A stretch of 64,000 bases of DNA from Sphingobium cyanobacteriorum (GTDB lineage: Bacteria > Pseudomonadota > Alphaproteobacteria > Sphingomonadales > Sphingomonadaceae). A program made the position numbers and the translations under genes. The notes beneath the pieces are model-generated. The model saw only the letters and a list, made by a program, of their open reading frames with translations. It was not told the DNA's origin and did no database searches. Positions 8,634 through 18,764 of the stretch are shown here, piece by piece; positions within the stretch are counted from its first letter, which is position 1, and each line of letters begins with the position of its first letter. The DNA is taken from NCBI RefSeq assembly GCF_030580935.1, contig NZ_JAUQOM010000003.1, positions 310,001 to 374,000 of the forward strand, given 5' to 3'.

Positions 8634-9305
8634 ATGATCCCCCGCGAATATCTGGATTCGGCGCAGGTGCCGGGCGGCCAGGAACTCAAACTCTACCGGC
8701 GCGGCGCCGATCACATGATCGTGCTCGACCGCAATGAATTGATGAGCAGTCGGATGAGCGGGTCGGAAAAGCAGCTGGCGCTGATGACGATCGAACGGTT
8801 GCAGGGGCGCAAAAGCCCGCATCTGCTGATCGGCGGCTATGGCATGGGCTTCACCCTGCGCGCGGCGCTGGGCGTGCTGGATGGATCGGCGCGCGTCACC
8901 GTGGCGGAACTGGTGCCCAAGATCATCGAATGGGCGCGCGGGCCGATGGTCGATCTGATGGCCGGATGTCTGGACGACCCGCGCGTCCACCTGTTGATCG
9001 AGGATGTCGTGCCGGTGATCGCGGCGGGTCAGGGCATATATGACGCGATTTTGCTCGATGTCGACAATGGGCCGGATGGCCTGACGGCGGCGGCCAACGA
9101 CCGGCTTTATTCCGCGGCGGGGCTGCAAATGGCCAAGGCCGCGCTGAAGCCCGGCGGCATATTGGCGGTCTGGTCGGCCGGATCGGACGATCCCTTCACT
9201 CGCCGCCTGCACAATGCCGGCTTCCTGGTCGATGAAGTCGCGGTCAAGGCGCGCGACAATGGCAAGGGACCGCGCCATGTGATCTGGTTCGCGCAGAAAC
9301 GCTGA
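8634..9305 (+). CDS. Spermidine synthase-like Rossmann methyltransferase-fold protein
   Basis: 223 aa. The nucleotide-binding motif LIGGYGMGFTLRAAL resembles the decarboxy-SAM/SAM loop of spermidine synthases (usually GgGdG). It is followed by VAELVPKIIEW and DAILLDVDNGPDGL, the place of the catalytic Asp region. The start ATG 8634 has GGAAGGA 9 nt upstream. There is no N-terminal beta domain and no SAM decarboxylase nearby, so a true polyamine role is uncertain. Stand-alone SpeE-like proteins of this type are common and mostly uncharacterised. Convergent with glgX, 7 nt apart. Confidence 0.75.
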   Translation: MIPREYLDSAQVPGGQELKLYRRGADHMIVLDRNELMSSRMSGSEKQLALMTIERLQGRKSPHLLIGGYGMGFTLRAALGVLDGSARVTVAELVPKIIEWARGPMVDLMAGCLDDPRVHLLIEDVVPVIAAGQGIYDAILLDVDNGPDGLTAAANDRLYSAAGLQMAKAALKPGGILAVWSAGSDDPFTRRLHNAGFLVDEVAVKARDNGKGPRHVIWFAQKR

Positions 9306-9312
9306 AGTCCCG

Positions 9313-11214
9313 TCAGCCATTCCCCGCTATCGGGCGACCGCAAGGATTTGCGCCTTCGATGACGACAATGCTGCGCCCGCCCGCATCCAGCCACCGGCCA
9401 TCGATGTGGAACCGGCACGCTGTCGCATCGCCATTGACGCACAGGATCAGCCCGCTCACCCGATAGCGCAGGGCCAGCCGCCGCCGCGCGGGATCCTGCC
9501 ATTGCGCCACGCTGAGCGGCTGGCCGTCCTCGTCCAGCCAGTCGACATCGGCGTCGGACAGGATGGCGACATCGCGCAATTCCGGCGTCCGGGCACGCAG
9601 CGCGGCGAGCGCGAAGGCGTGCGCCTCGATTGCCCGGTCGCGTCCGTCCCAGTCGACCCAGCCGATCGCATTATCCTGCGCATAGGCGTTGTTGTTGCCT
9701 TGCTGGCTGCGCCCGAACTCGTCGCCCGCGCTCAGCATGATCGCCCCGCGCGAGCAGAAGAGGGTCGACAGCAGCGCCATGATATCCTGGCGCCGGGCTG
9801 CCTGGATCACAGGGTTATCGCTGGCGCCTTCGACGCCGTTGTTCCAACTGAAATTCTCACCATGGCCATCGCGTCCATCCTCGCCATTGGCGTGGTTGTG
9901 GCGATGTTCATAGGCGGTCAGGTCAGCGAGGGTGAAACCGTCATGCGCCGCCAGGAAATTGACGCTGCGGGTCGCCTGTCCACCAAATATGTCCGACGAA
10001 CCGGCCAGCCGCGTCGCGAACGCGCCCGTCATCCCCGCATCCCCGCGCCAGAAGCGGCGCATGTCGTCGCGATAGCGGTCATTCCATTCGAGCCAGCCGT
10101 CACCGAACCGGCCAAGCTGATAGCCGCCCGGCCCGATGTCCCAGGGTTCGGCGATCATGATACGGTCGGCCAGCAGCGGGTCGGCGCGCATCGCCTGCAA
10201 CAAGGGCGCGGCCGGATCGAAACCGTCCGCCATCCGCCCCAGTGCCGGGCCAAGGTCGAAGCGGAATCCGTCCACGCCGGCCTGCACCACGAAATGGCGC
10301 AGCGAATCGAGGATCAGGCGGCGCACGACCGGCGCGTTGCAGGCGATGCTGTTGCCGGTGCCGGTATCGTTGATCAGTTGCCCGTCCGGCGCGTGGCGAA
10401 AATAGGTCTTTGCATCCAGCCCGCGCAGCGACAGGGTCGTCCCCTGCGCGTCGCTTTCGCCGTCATGATTATAGACCATGTCGAGGATCACGCCGATCCC
10501 GGCTTCATGCAGCGCCGCGACGGTGCCACGCAATTCCGCCAGCCCGCCCGGCGCAAGGCGCGGATCGAGCGCGAAATAGCTGACCGGATTATAGCCCCAA
10601 TAGTTGGTCAGGCCGATCGGCCCCAGATGCCGTTCGTCGATCCAGGCGTTGACCGGCATCAGTTCGATCGCCGACACATGCAGCTTTCTGAGATGCGCGA
10701 TCACCGCCGGATGGGCGATCGCGGCGATCGTGCCGCGCTGCGCCACCGGCACATCGGGGTGCAGCATGGTCAGCCCCCGCACCTGCACTTCGTAGATCAG
10801 GCCGCCCGGATCGAAGCGCGGCGGGGCGACGGGCATGGGCGGCAGCGTGGCCGTCACCACCCCCTTGGGCATCAGGGGGGCGGTATCGCCCCCTTCGCCC
10901 CGTCGCGCCGCCAGCAACGGATCATGGACGAACGGCCGGTCGATTGCCGGCGCATAGGGGTCGAGCAGCAGCTTGCCGGGGTCGAACCACAGGCCAGCGG
11001 CAGGATCATAGGGACCGTCCGCGCGCAGGCCGTAGCGCGCGCCCGGCCCCATGCCCGCGACCTCGACATGCCAGCATCCCTGCGCGTCGCGCAGCATCGG
11101 CCACCGGGTTTCGCGATCCGCCGCATCGAACAGGCAGAGCCACAGTTGCGTGGCGTCGGGCGACCAGGCCGAAAAACGCACGCCGGCATCCTGGACGACC
11201 GGCCCCAAATTCAC
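9313..11214 (-). CDS. glgX: Glycogen debranching enzyme GlgX
   Basis: 633 aa, close to the usual GlgX length. It has an N-terminal CBM48-like domain (FSAWSPDATQLWLCLFD) and then a GH13 barrel. The nucleophile Asp sits in VDGFRFDLGPALG (about residue 320), the acid/base Glu in MIAEPWDIG, and HDGFTLADLTAYEHRHN gives the third catalytic region. It hydrolyses alpha-1,6 branches of phosphorylase-limit glycogen in the cytoplasm. Its ATG overlaps the glgA stop by 4 nt; it is the last gene of the glg cluster. Confidence 0.94.
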   Translation of the reverse strand: MNLGPVVQDAGVRFSAWSPDATQLWLCLFDAADRETRWPMLRDAQGCWHVEVAGMGPGARYGLRADGPYDPAAGLWFDPGKLLLDPYAPAIDRPFVHDPLLAARRGEGGDTAPLMPKGVVTATLPPMPVAPPRFDPGGLIYEVQVRGLTMLHPDVPVAQRGTIAAIAHPAVIAHLRKLHVSAIELMPVNAWIDERHLGPIGLTNYWGYNPVSYFALDPRLAPGGLAELRGTVAALHEAGIGVILDMVYNHDGESDAQGTTLSLRGLDAKTYFRHAPDGQLINDTGTGNSIACNAPVVRRLILDSLRHFVVQAGVDGFRFDLGPALGRMADGFDPAAPLLQAMRADPLLADRIMIAEPWDIGPGGYQLGRFGDGWLEWNDRYRDDMRRFWRGDAGMTGAFATRLAGSSDIFGGQATRSVNFLAAHDGFTLADLTAYEHRHNHANGEDGRDGHGENFSWNNGVEGASDNPVIQAARRQDIMALLSTLFCSRGAIMLSAGDEFGRSQQGNNNAYAQDNAIGWVDWDGRDRAIEAHAFALAALRARTPELRDVAILSDADVDWLDEDGQPLSVAQWQDPARRRLALRYRVSGLILCVNGDATACRFHIDGRWLDAGGRSIVVIEGANPCGRPIAGNG

Positions 11215-12659
11215 GCGGCCTCCGCGATCAGCGATCGATAGAGGGCGGCATAGCGCGCCGCGCTGTGCGTCCAGGAAAAATCGGCGCGCATCCCGGCACG
11301 CTGCATCGCCTGCCAGACGGGCTTGTCGCGGTGCAGGTCCATCACCCGGTTGATCGCACCATGCAGCGCCAGCGGATCGCCCGGCGCAAACATCACACCC
11401 GTCGCCGCGCCCGCGCCCACCGCCGCTTCATTGGCGTCGATCACGGTGTCGGCCAGGCCGCCGACCCGCGCCACCACCGGCACGCAGCCATAGCGTAGCG
11501 CATATAACTGGGTCAGGCCGCACGGTTCGAAGCGCGAGGGGATGAGGATCGCGTCGCCGCCCGCCTGCAACAGATGCGACAATGGCTCGTCATAGCCGAT
11601 CTGCACGCCGATCCGGCCGCGATGCCGGTCCGCCGCAGCCAGCAGCGCGCCCTCCAGCGCATGGTCGCCCGATCCCAGCACGGCAAGCCTGCCCCCCATG
11701 CCGACCAGATGATCCAGCGCATCGACCATCAGGTCCATGCCCTTCTGCCAGGTCAGGCGGCTGACGATGATGAAGATCGGTGCGTCATCGCTCTCCAGCC
11801 CGAAGCGCCGCTCCAGCGCGCGGCGATTGGCGGCCCGCGCGCCCAGCGTCCGCGCATGATAGGCTTTGGGGATCAGCGCGTCGGCTGCGGGATTCCAGAT
11901 ATTGGTATCGACCCCGTTCAATATGCCGTGCAGCCGGTCGACCCGGCCGTTGATCAGGCCATCCAGCCCCATGCCATGCACCGGCGATCGGATTTCCTGC
12001 GCATAGGTGGGGCTGACCGTGGTGATCGCGTCGGCCGACACCAGCCCGGCCTTCAGATAGCCGATGCCGCCATAATATTCGACGCCATCGACGCCCCATG
12101 CCTGTGCCGGCAGGCCAAGCCCGGCGAAAATGCCCGCGCCAAAGCGGCCCTGAAAGGCCAGATTGTGGATTGTCACCAGTTTGGGGATGGCTGCGGCCGG
12201 ACCAAAGCGCATATAGGCCACGGTCATCGCCGCCTGCCAGTCATGGACATGGACGATGTCGGGCCGCCACCCCTTCAGCGCGCCTTCGGCAATATCCGCG
12301 CCGGCCCGCGACAAGGCGGCAAAGCGCCGCCAGTTGTCGCCCCAGTCATGCCCGCCCAGATCGCCATAGGGACCGCCTTCGCGCGCGAAGAAGTCGGGCG
12401 CGTCGAGCACCAGCAGGTCAAGGCCCGCGACCTGCGCCGCCAGGATCGTGGCCGGTACCCCGAACAGATCGTCATAGCGGCGCACGAGCTTTGCCTTGCC
12501 CAAATGGGCAATCACGGACGGATAGCCCGGCACCAGCGTTCGAGCCGCCACGCCATGTCCGGCCAGTGCGCCGGGCAGCGCGCCGGTGACATCGGCCAGC
12601 CCCCCGGTCTTGATCAGCGGATAGATTTCGGACGCGACCGACAGCAGCTTGATGGTCAT
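11211..12659 (-). CDS. glgA: Glycogen synthase (ADP-glucose) GlgA
   Basis: 482 aa, GT5 family. The ADP-glucose-binding KTGGLADV is at residues 17-24. The C-terminal half has IVSRLTWQKGMDL and RFEPCGLTQLYALRYG, the second GT-B signature. The enzyme extends alpha-1,4-glucan from ADP-glucose. I chose ATG 12659 (MTIKLLSVASEIYP), 8 nt after the glgC stop, because upstream residues do not resemble GlgA. The stop overlaps glgX by 4 nt. Confidence 0.95.
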   Translation of the reverse strand: MTIKLLSVASEIYPLIKTGGLADVTGALPGALAGHGVAARTLVPGYPSVIAHLGKAKLVRRYDDLFGVPATILAAQVAGLDLLVLDAPDFFAREGGPYGDLGGHDWGDNWRRFAALSRAGADIAEGALKGWRPDIVHVHDWQAAMTVAYMRFGPAAAIPKLVTIHNLAFQGRFGAGIFAGLGLPAQAWGVDGVEYYGGIGYLKAGLVSADAITTVSPTYAQEIRSPVHGMGLDGLINGRVDRLHGILNGVDTNIWNPAADALIPKAYHARTLGARAANRRALERRFGLESDDAPIFIIVSRLTWQKGMDLMVDALDHLVGMGGRLAVLGSGDHALEGALLAAADRHRGRIGVQIGYDEPLSHLLQAGGDAILIPSRFEPCGLTQLYALRYGCVPVVARVGGLADTVIDANEAAVGAGAATGVMFAPGDPLALHGAINRVMDLHRDKPVWQAMQRAGMRADFSWTHSAARYAALYRSLIAEAA

Positions 12660-12667
12660 GGCCGGGG

Positions 12668-13927
12668 TCAGACCGCCAGCCGGTCGATCATCGGCTGCGT
12701 CACCAGGCAGATGCCGCTTTCCGTCCGGCGGAAACGCTGCGCGTCTTCTTCGGGATGTTCGCCGATGATCAGGCCCGGCGGAATGATGATCCCGGAATCG
12801 AGCACGCATTTGTGCAGCCGCGCGCCGCGCCCGATCTCGCAATTGGGCATGATGATGCTTTCGGTGACGGACGAGAAGCTGTGCGTTCGCACGCCTGAAA
12901 AGAGCAGGCTGCGATGCAGCGAGGAGCCGGACACGATGCAGCCGCCCGCCACCAGGGATGAGGTGGCGGAGCCGCGCCGGCCATCCTCATTATGTACGAA
13001 CTTGGCGGGCGGCGTGACCTCCGAATAGGTCCAGAGCGGCCAGCTCCGGTCATACAGGTCAAGGCTGGGCACCACATCGGTCAGATCGACATTGGCCTGC
13101 CAATAGGCGTCGATCGTGCCGACATCGCGCCAATAGGGCACCAGTTCGCTTTCGGCGCGGACGCAACTGCTGGAGAAGCGATGCGCCACCGCTTTGCCAT
13201 GCTTGACGATATAGGGGATGATGTCGCCGCCGAAATCGCGCTTGCTGTCCCTGTCATCGGCGTCGCGCAGCAACTGTTCGATCAGGGAACGGGTACGAAA
13301 GACATAGATGCCCATCGACGCCAGCGCCATGTCGGGCTGGCCGGGGATGGCGGGCGGATTTTTGGGCTTTTCGACGAAAGCGGTGATCACGTCCGCATCG
13401 TCCACATGCATGACGCCAAAGCCCACCGCTTCCTGGCGCGGCACTTCCAGGCAGCCCACGGTCACGTCAGCGCCGCTGTCCACATGCTGCTGGAGCATCA
13501 GCTCATAGTCCATCTTGTACACATGATCGCCCGCCAGGATGACCATATATTCGGGCGCATAGCTTTCGATGATGTCGATATTCTGGAACACGGCGTCGGC
13601 CGTGCCTTCATACCACTGGCTTTCCGACACGCGCTGGCTGGCGGGGAGGATGTCGAAACTTTCATTGCGTTCGGGGCGCAGGAAGTTCCAGCCGCGCTGC
13701 AAATGGCGGATCAGTGAATGCGCCTTATACTGGGTGGCGACGCCGATGCGGCGGATGCCACTGTTCAGCGCATTGGACAGGGCAAAATCGATGATCCGTG
13801 CCTTGCCACCGAAATGGACCGCAGGCTTGGCGCGCCTGTCGGTCAGTTCGGACAGGCGGCTGCCGCGTCCACCGGCCAGAACATAGGCCATGGCGTCACG
13901 CGCGATCGGCTGATGTCTCGTCTGCAC
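12668..13927 (-). CDS. glgC: Glucose-1-phosphate adenylyltransferase GlgC
   Basis: 419 aa. The nucleotide-binding loop GGRGSRL is at residues 19-25 and [12 protein letters not shown] (31-42) is the allosteric/activator region. The substrate-site FVEKPKNPP and the C-terminal left-handed-helix domain ([22 protein letters not shown]) are present. It makes ADP-glucose from ATP and glucose-1-phosphate, the committed step of glycogen synthesis. The gene lies between glgB (55 nt away) and glgA (8 nt away). Confidence 0.95.
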   Translation of the reverse strand: MQTRHQPIARDAMAYVLAGGRGSRLSELTDRRAKPAVHFGGKARIIDFALSNALNSGIRRIGVATQYKAHSLIRHLQRGWNFLRPERNESFDILPASQRVSESQWYEGTADAVFQNIDIIESYAPEYMVILAGDHVYKMDYELMLQQHVDSGADVTVGCLEVPRQEAVGFGVMHVDDADVITAFVEKPKNPPAIPGQPDMALASMGIYVFRTRSLIEQLLRDADDRDSKRDFGGDIIPYIVKHGKAVAHRFSSSCVRAESELVPYWRDVGTIDAYWQANVDLTDVVPSLDLYDRSWPLWTYSEVTPPAKFVHNEDGRRGSATSSLVAGGCIVSGSSLHRSLLFSGVRTHSFSSVTESIIMPNCEIGRGARLHKCVLDSGIIIPPGLIIGEHPEEDAQRFRRTESGICLVTQPMIDRLAV

Positions 13928-13982
13928 TCCTGGGCCTCTCCTCGTTTCGCCCGCGTTTCGCCTGCACGCGCACCGTCGGTGT

Positions 13983-16157
13983 TCAATAATCCAGTTCCAG
14001 CATCAAGGTTGCAAAGGGCGGGATGGTGATGTTGGCCCACCCTTCCTCATCCGCATGCACCTGTCCCATATTGCCTGCCCCGCTGCCACCATAGATGCTG
14101 GCGTCGCTGTTCAATATCTCGCGCCAGCGCCCGCCCGATGGCAGGCGCATCCGGTATCCATGCCGCAGCATGGGGGTGAAATGGCTGATGACGACGATCG
14201 GCCGAACGCCCGGCGCGCGCCGTTGCCAGGCAAAGATCGAATCCGCCGCGCCATCCACCAGCACCCATTCGAACCCTTCCGCCTCGCAATCGCGCGCGTG
14301 GAGCGCGGCGCGGGTGCGGTAGAGATGGTTGAGGTCGCTCACCAGTTGCTGCACCCCATGATGGGGGGCGTGATCCACCAGATCCCAGTCGAGCGCGCGC
14401 TCCTCGCTCCATTCGCGGCGCTGGGCGAATTCCTGCCCCATGAACAGCAGCTTCTTGCCCGGATAGCCCCACATCAGGCCATAATAGGCGCGCAGCGTCG
14501 CAAATTTCTGCCAGTCGTCACCGGCCATCTTGTGCAGCAGCGACGCCTTGCCATGCACCACCTCGTCATGGCTCAGCGCCAGCACGAAATTCTCGCTGAA
14601 GGCGTACATCAGGCCGAAGGTGATGTCGTCATGATGATGGGCGCGGTGCACCGGATCGCGCGCCAGATAGCGCAACGTATCGTGCATGAAGCCCATGTTC
14701 CATTTGAACCCGAAGCCCAGCCCGCCGCCATGCACCGGCTGCGACACGCCGGGCCAGCTCGTCGATTCCTCCGCGATGGTCATCACGCCGGGATGGGCGG
14801 CATAGAGCGCCTTGTTCATCTGCTGGAGGAAGGCGACCGCCTCCACATTTTCGCGCCCGCCATGGTCATTGGGTATCCATTCGCCGGGGGCACGCGAATA
14901 ATCGAGATAGAGCATCGAGGCGACGGCATCGACGCGCAGGCCATCGACATGATAGCGCTCCGCCCAGAACAGCGCATTATTGACCAGATATTGCGCCACT
15001 TCGCGCCGCCCGAAATTATAGATGGCGGTGTTCCAGTCGGGGTGAAAGCCCTTGCGCGGGTCGGCATGTTCATAGAGCGCCGTGCCGTCGAAATGCGCCA
15101 GGCCATGTTCGTCGGTCGGGAAATGGGCCGGCACCCAGTCGAGGATGACGCCCACCCCGGCCCGGTGCGCCCCGTCCACGAAACGCGCGAACCCCGCCGG
15201 ATCGCCGAAGCGCGCGGTCGGGGCATAGAGGCCCAGCGTCTGATAACCCCAACTGGGATCATAGGGATATTCGCTGATCGGCAGAAATTCGATATGGGTA
15301 AAGCCCATGCCCACGACATAGGGGATCAGGCGCCGGGCCAGTTCGTCCCAACTGAGGAAATCGCCCTGATCGTCGCGTTGCCACGATCCGGCATGAACTT
15401 CGTAGATCGACACCGGCTGGCGACGCGCATCGCTGGTGCGCCAATAGTCGCGATGGCGATCATCGCCCCAGATATGATCGAGCGGCGGCGCGACGATCGA
15501 GGCGGTGGACGGCCGCAGTTCGGACTGAAAGGCGAAGGGATCGGCCTTGAGCGGAAGGCGCACGCCGTCCGCGCCGACAATTTCATATTTATACGCGCTG
15601 CCCGGCCCCACATCGGGCAGGAAAATTTCCCACACGCCCGCGTCTGCGCGATGGCGCATCAAGCCCCGCCGTCCGTCCCAGCGGTTGAAGTCGCCCACCA
15701 CCGACACCCGCCGGGCGTTGGGCGCCCAGACCGCGAAATGAGTGCCGGCCGCGCCTTCATGCACCATGCTGTGCGCGCCCAGCTTGTCGAACAGGCGTCC
15801 GTGCGATCCTTCCGAAAAATAATGATCGTCCATCGGCCCCAGCACCGGGCCAAAGCCATAGGGATCGACCAGCGCATAGTCGCCGCCATCGCCATAGGTC
15901 GCGACATAGCGCAGCGGCTGGCGCTTGCGGATCGTAACCTTGCCGAAGAACAACCCGTCGGGATGCACCCGTTCCAGCGTGCCGACCGGCTTGCCCGCCA
16001 GCGTCTGCGCCTCGACACTGACCGCTTCGGGCAGCAGGACGCAGGCGGTAAAACCGCCCTTCCCCGCCGAAGCGCCCACCGGATGCACGCCGAGCGTGGC
16101 GAAGGGATCGTCATCACGCCCCTGCACCAACCGATCGATCTGCTCCGGCGTCAGCAC
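13983..16157 (-). CDS. glgB: 1,4-alpha-glucan branching enzyme GlgB
   Basis: 724 aa. An N-terminal CBM48 pair ([19 protein letters not shown]) is followed by a GH13 barrel. The nucleophile Asp lies in [13 protein letters not shown] near residue 410, the acid/base Glu in AEESTSWP near 462, and [10 protein letters not shown] is also present. It introduces alpha-1,6 branches in glycogen. The start codon is GTG at 16157 with GGAGGA about 10 nt upstream, 18 nt after the glgP stop, so the two are probably cotranscribed. Confidence 0.95.
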   Translation of the reverse strand: MLTPEQIDRLVQGRDDDPFATLGVHPVGASAGKGGFTACVLLPEAVSVEAQTLAGKPVGTLERVHPDGLFFGKVTIRKRQPLRYVATYGDGGDYALVDPYGFGPVLGPMDDHYFSEGSHGRLFDKLGAHSMVHEGAAGTHFAVWAPNARRVSVVGDFNRWDGRRGLMRHRADAGVWEIFLPDVGPGSAYKYEIVGADGVRLPLKADPFAFQSELRPSTASIVAPPLDHIWGDDRHRDYWRTSDARRQPVSIYEVHAGSWQRDDQGDFLSWDELARRLIPYVVGMGFTHIEFLPISEYPYDPSWGYQTLGLYAPTARFGDPAGFARFVDGAHRAGVGVILDWVPAHFPTDEHGLAHFDGTALYEHADPRKGFHPDWNTAIYNFGRREVAQYLVNNALFWAERYHVDGLRVDAVASMLYLDYSRAPGEWIPNDHGGRENVEAVAFLQQMNKALYAAHPGVMTIAEESTSWPGVSQPVHGGGLGFGFKWNMGFMHDTLRYLARDPVHRAHHHDDITFGLMYAFSENFVLALSHDEVVHGKASLLHKMAGDDWQKFATLRAYYGLMWGYPGKKLLFMGQEFAQRREWSEERALDWDLVDHAPHHGVQQLVSDLNHLYRTRAALHARDCEAEGFEWVLVDGAADSIFAWQRRAPGVRPIVVISHFTPMLRHGYRMRLPSGGRWREILNSDASIYGGSGAGNMGQVHADEEGWANITIPPFATLMLELDY

Positions 16158-16175
16158 TTTAGTCGGTTCCTCCGG

Positions 16176-18644
16176 TCATGGCAGGATTTTCCAGATGTCG
16201 GTCGCATATTCGCGGATGGTGCGGTCGGACGAGAACCAGCCCATCCGCGCGACATTGTGAATCGCCTTCTTCGCCCAGACACTCTGGTCCATCCACAAAG
16301 CATCCACCCGGCGCTGGGCGGCGGAGTAGCTGTCGAAATCGGCGGCGACCATGAACCAGTCATGGTCGTAAATGCCCTGCACCAGCCCCTTGTAGCGGTC
16401 CGGGTCGTCGGGCGAGAATACGCCGCTGGCAATCGCATCGAGCGCCTGCGCCAGTTCGCGGCTGCGCCCGATCACCGCGCGCGGATCATAACCGTTCGCG
16501 CGCTGATCATTCACTTCCTGCGCGGTCAGGCCGAAAATGACGATATTTTCTTCGCCCACATGGTCGCGCATTTCGACATTGGCGCCGTCCAGCGTGCCGA
16601 TGGTCAGCGCGCCATTGACCGCGAACTTCATGTTGCCGGTGCCTGACGCCTCCATCCCGGCCGTCGAAATCTGTTCGGACAGGTCGGCGGCGGGGATCAT
16701 CACCTCCGCCATGGACACATTATAATTGGGTACGAACTGGATCTTGAGCAGCCCCTGCACCGCCGGGTCGTGATTGACCGCGCGGGCCACGTCACCGGCC
16801 AGTTTGATGATCAGCTTGGCATTATGATAGCTGGGCGCGGCCTTGCCCCCGAACAGCTTGACCCGCGGCACCCATGGCTTTTCGGGGTGCGACCGGATCT
16901 GGTCGTAGAGCGACACGGCTTCGACGATGTTGAGCAATTGCCGCTTATATTCGTGGATGCGCTTGATCTGGATATCGAACAGCGCATCCGGGTCTATCCG
17001 CGCGCCCACCCGCTGGCGCAGCAGGTCGGACAGCGCACCCTTGTTCTCGCGCTTGACGCTCAGGAATTTCTCCTGGAACGCGCTGTCGTCCGCGAAGGGA
17101 TCAAGATCGCGCAAGGCTTCGGGATCGTCCATGAACCTGTCGCCGATCGCCTCGCGGATCAGTTCGAACAGCCCGTGATTGCACTGCATCAGCCAGCGAC
17201 GGAAGGTGACGCCGTTGGTCTTGTTGTTGATCCGCGTGGGGTACAGCGTGTGCAGGTCGGCGAACACCGTGACCTTCATCAGGTCGGTGTGCAGCGCCGA
17301 CACGCCATTGACGCTGTGCGACCCGGCAAAGGCCAGATTGCCCATCCGCACCCGCCGTTCACCGCCCTCGTCGATCAGGGAGATGGTGCCGATCGCCTCG
17401 TCGCTGAAATGCCCCGATTTGCGCGCCTCGCCCAGCAGCCGGCTGTTGATGGCATAGACGATCTGCATGTGGCGGGGCAGCAGCCGCTCGAACAGCGGCA
17501 CCGGCCAGCTTTCCAGCGCTTCGGGCAGCAAGGTGTGGTTGGTATAGCTGAACGTCCTGCGCGTAATGTCCCAGGCGTCGCCGAAATCGACGCCATGATC
17601 GTCCACCAGGATGCGCAGCAATTCGGCCACAGCGACGGCCGGATGGGTGTCGTTGAGCTGGATCGCCGCCTTGTCCGGCAGGGTGCGGATGTCGCCGAAA
17701 TACTGGATGTGCCGGCGGCAGATGTCCTGCAACGATGCGGAGGAGAAGAAATATTCCTGCCGCAACCGCAATTCCTGCCCGGCGGGCGAACTGTCGGCGG
17801 GATAGAGCACGCGGGTCAGCGATTCGGCCCGGTTGCTTTCGGCCAGCGCGCCCAGATGGTCGCCCGCGTTGAACTTGTCGAGCAGGATCGGATCGATCGG
17901 CTGCGCTTCCCACAGGCGCAGCGTGTTGACCCGCTTGCCGCGCCAGCCGGCGATGGGCGTGTCATAGGGGGTGGCGATCACCCGTTCGGCGGCACGCCAG
18001 CGCATCTGGTGCGGACCGGCATCCGCGCCTTCGGCCGGGTCGACCCGGCCGCCAAAGCCGATCTCGTAACTGGCCTCGCGCCGTTCGAATTCCCATGGAT
18101 TGCCATGCGCCAGCCAGTTTTCGGGCAGTTCGACCTGCCAGCCGTCGCTGATTTCCTGCCGGAACATGCCGTTCACATAGCGGATGCCATAGCCATAGGC
18201 AGGCACGTCGACCGTCGCCATGCTTTCCATGAAGCAGGCGGCCAGCCGGCCCAGGCCGCCATTGCCCAGCGCTGCATCCGGCTCCAGCGCGGCGATGATG
18301 TCGATGTCGACGCCCAGCGATGAGAGCGCCACCTGCATGTCGTCCAGCATTTCCATGTTGGACGCGGCATCGCGCATCAGCCGGCCGATCAGGAATTCCA
18401 GGGACAGATAATAGACCCGCCGCCCTTCTTCCTCATAGGTTTTCTGGGTAGAGGTGATCCAGGCGTCGATCACCCGGTCGCGGATCGAGAGGATGACCGC
18501 GTGCAGCCAGTCATGCGGTTTGGCTGCCGCCGCATTCTTGCCGATGCGGTAGGTCAGCCGCTCGACAATCTCATGGGCCAGGACTTCCGGGTCGAATTGC
18601 CGCGGCGCGGGTTTGGGAAGTTCGGTCTGGCCCTTGAGGTTCAT
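16176..18644 (-). CDS. glgP: Glycogen phosphorylase GlgP
   Basis: 822 aa from ATG 18644, which has an AGGGGGA run about 11 nt upstream; an in-frame ATG at 18674 would add ten residues. The PLP-binding site ASGTGNMKFAVNG has its Lys near residue 673. Active-site loops such as ALGNGGLGRLAACF and NLAFAGSHSVNGV are intact. It phosphorolyses glycogen to glucose-1-phosphate. As first gene of the cluster, synthesis and breakdown enzymes are apparently made together, as in many bacterial glg operons. Confidence 0.95.
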   Translation of the reverse strand: MNLKGQTELPKPAPRQFDPEVLAHEIVERLTYRIGKNAAAAKPHDWLHAVILSIRDRVIDAWITSTQKTYEEEGRRVYYLSLEFLIGRLMRDAASNMEMLDDMQVALSSLGVDIDIIAALEPDAALGNGGLGRLAACFMESMATVDVPAYGYGIRYVNGMFRQEISDGWQVELPENWLAHGNPWEFERREASYEIGFGGRVDPAEGADAGPHQMRWRAAERVIATPYDTPIAGWRGKRVNTLRLWEAQPIDPILLDKFNAGDHLGALAESNRAESLTRVLYPADSSPAGQELRLRQEYFFSSASLQDICRRHIQYFGDIRTLPDKAAIQLNDTHPAVAVAELLRILVDDHGVDFGDAWDITRRTFSYTNHTLLPEALESWPVPLFERLLPRHMQIVYAINSRLLGEARKSGHFSDEAIGTISLIDEGGERRVRMGNLAFAGSHSVNGVSALHTDLMKVTVFADLHTLYPTRINNKTNGVTFRRWLMQCNHGLFELIREAIGDRFMDDPEALRDLDPFADDSAFQEKFLSVKRENKGALSDLLRQRVGARIDPDALFDIQIKRIHEYKRQLLNIVEAVSLYDQIRSHPEKPWVPRVKLFGGKAAPSYHNAKLIIKLAGDVARAVNHDPAVQGLLKIQFVPNYNVSMAEVMIPAADLSEQISTAGMEASGTGNMKFAVNGALTIGTLDGANVEMRDHVGEENIVIFGLTAQEVNDQRANGYDPRAVIGRSRELAQALDAIASGVFSPDDPDRYKGLVQGIYDHDWFMVAADFDSYSAAQRRVDALWMDQSVWAKKAIHNVARMGWFSSDRTIREYATDIWKILP

Positions 18645-18764
18645 CGGCGCTGGTCCCCCTGCTGAGTCGATCATGATGATGACACAGCCCCCCGCCTCGC
18701 GCCATCGTCATTTTTGCAGCGCAGCAAGAAATATCGGCTGTTTTCAGCCGCTTTTCACGGGAAC

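Noticed and set aside
9406..11241. 611-codon open frame antisense to glgX
   Set aside because: glgX has its full catalytic set; the antisense product is unlike any protein.
14055..16646. Very long open frame (863 codons) antisense to glgB and glgP
   Set aside because: It is a shadow of two well-identified glycogen genes in high-GC DNA; its protein has no recognisable domain and is rich in Arg, His and Ala.
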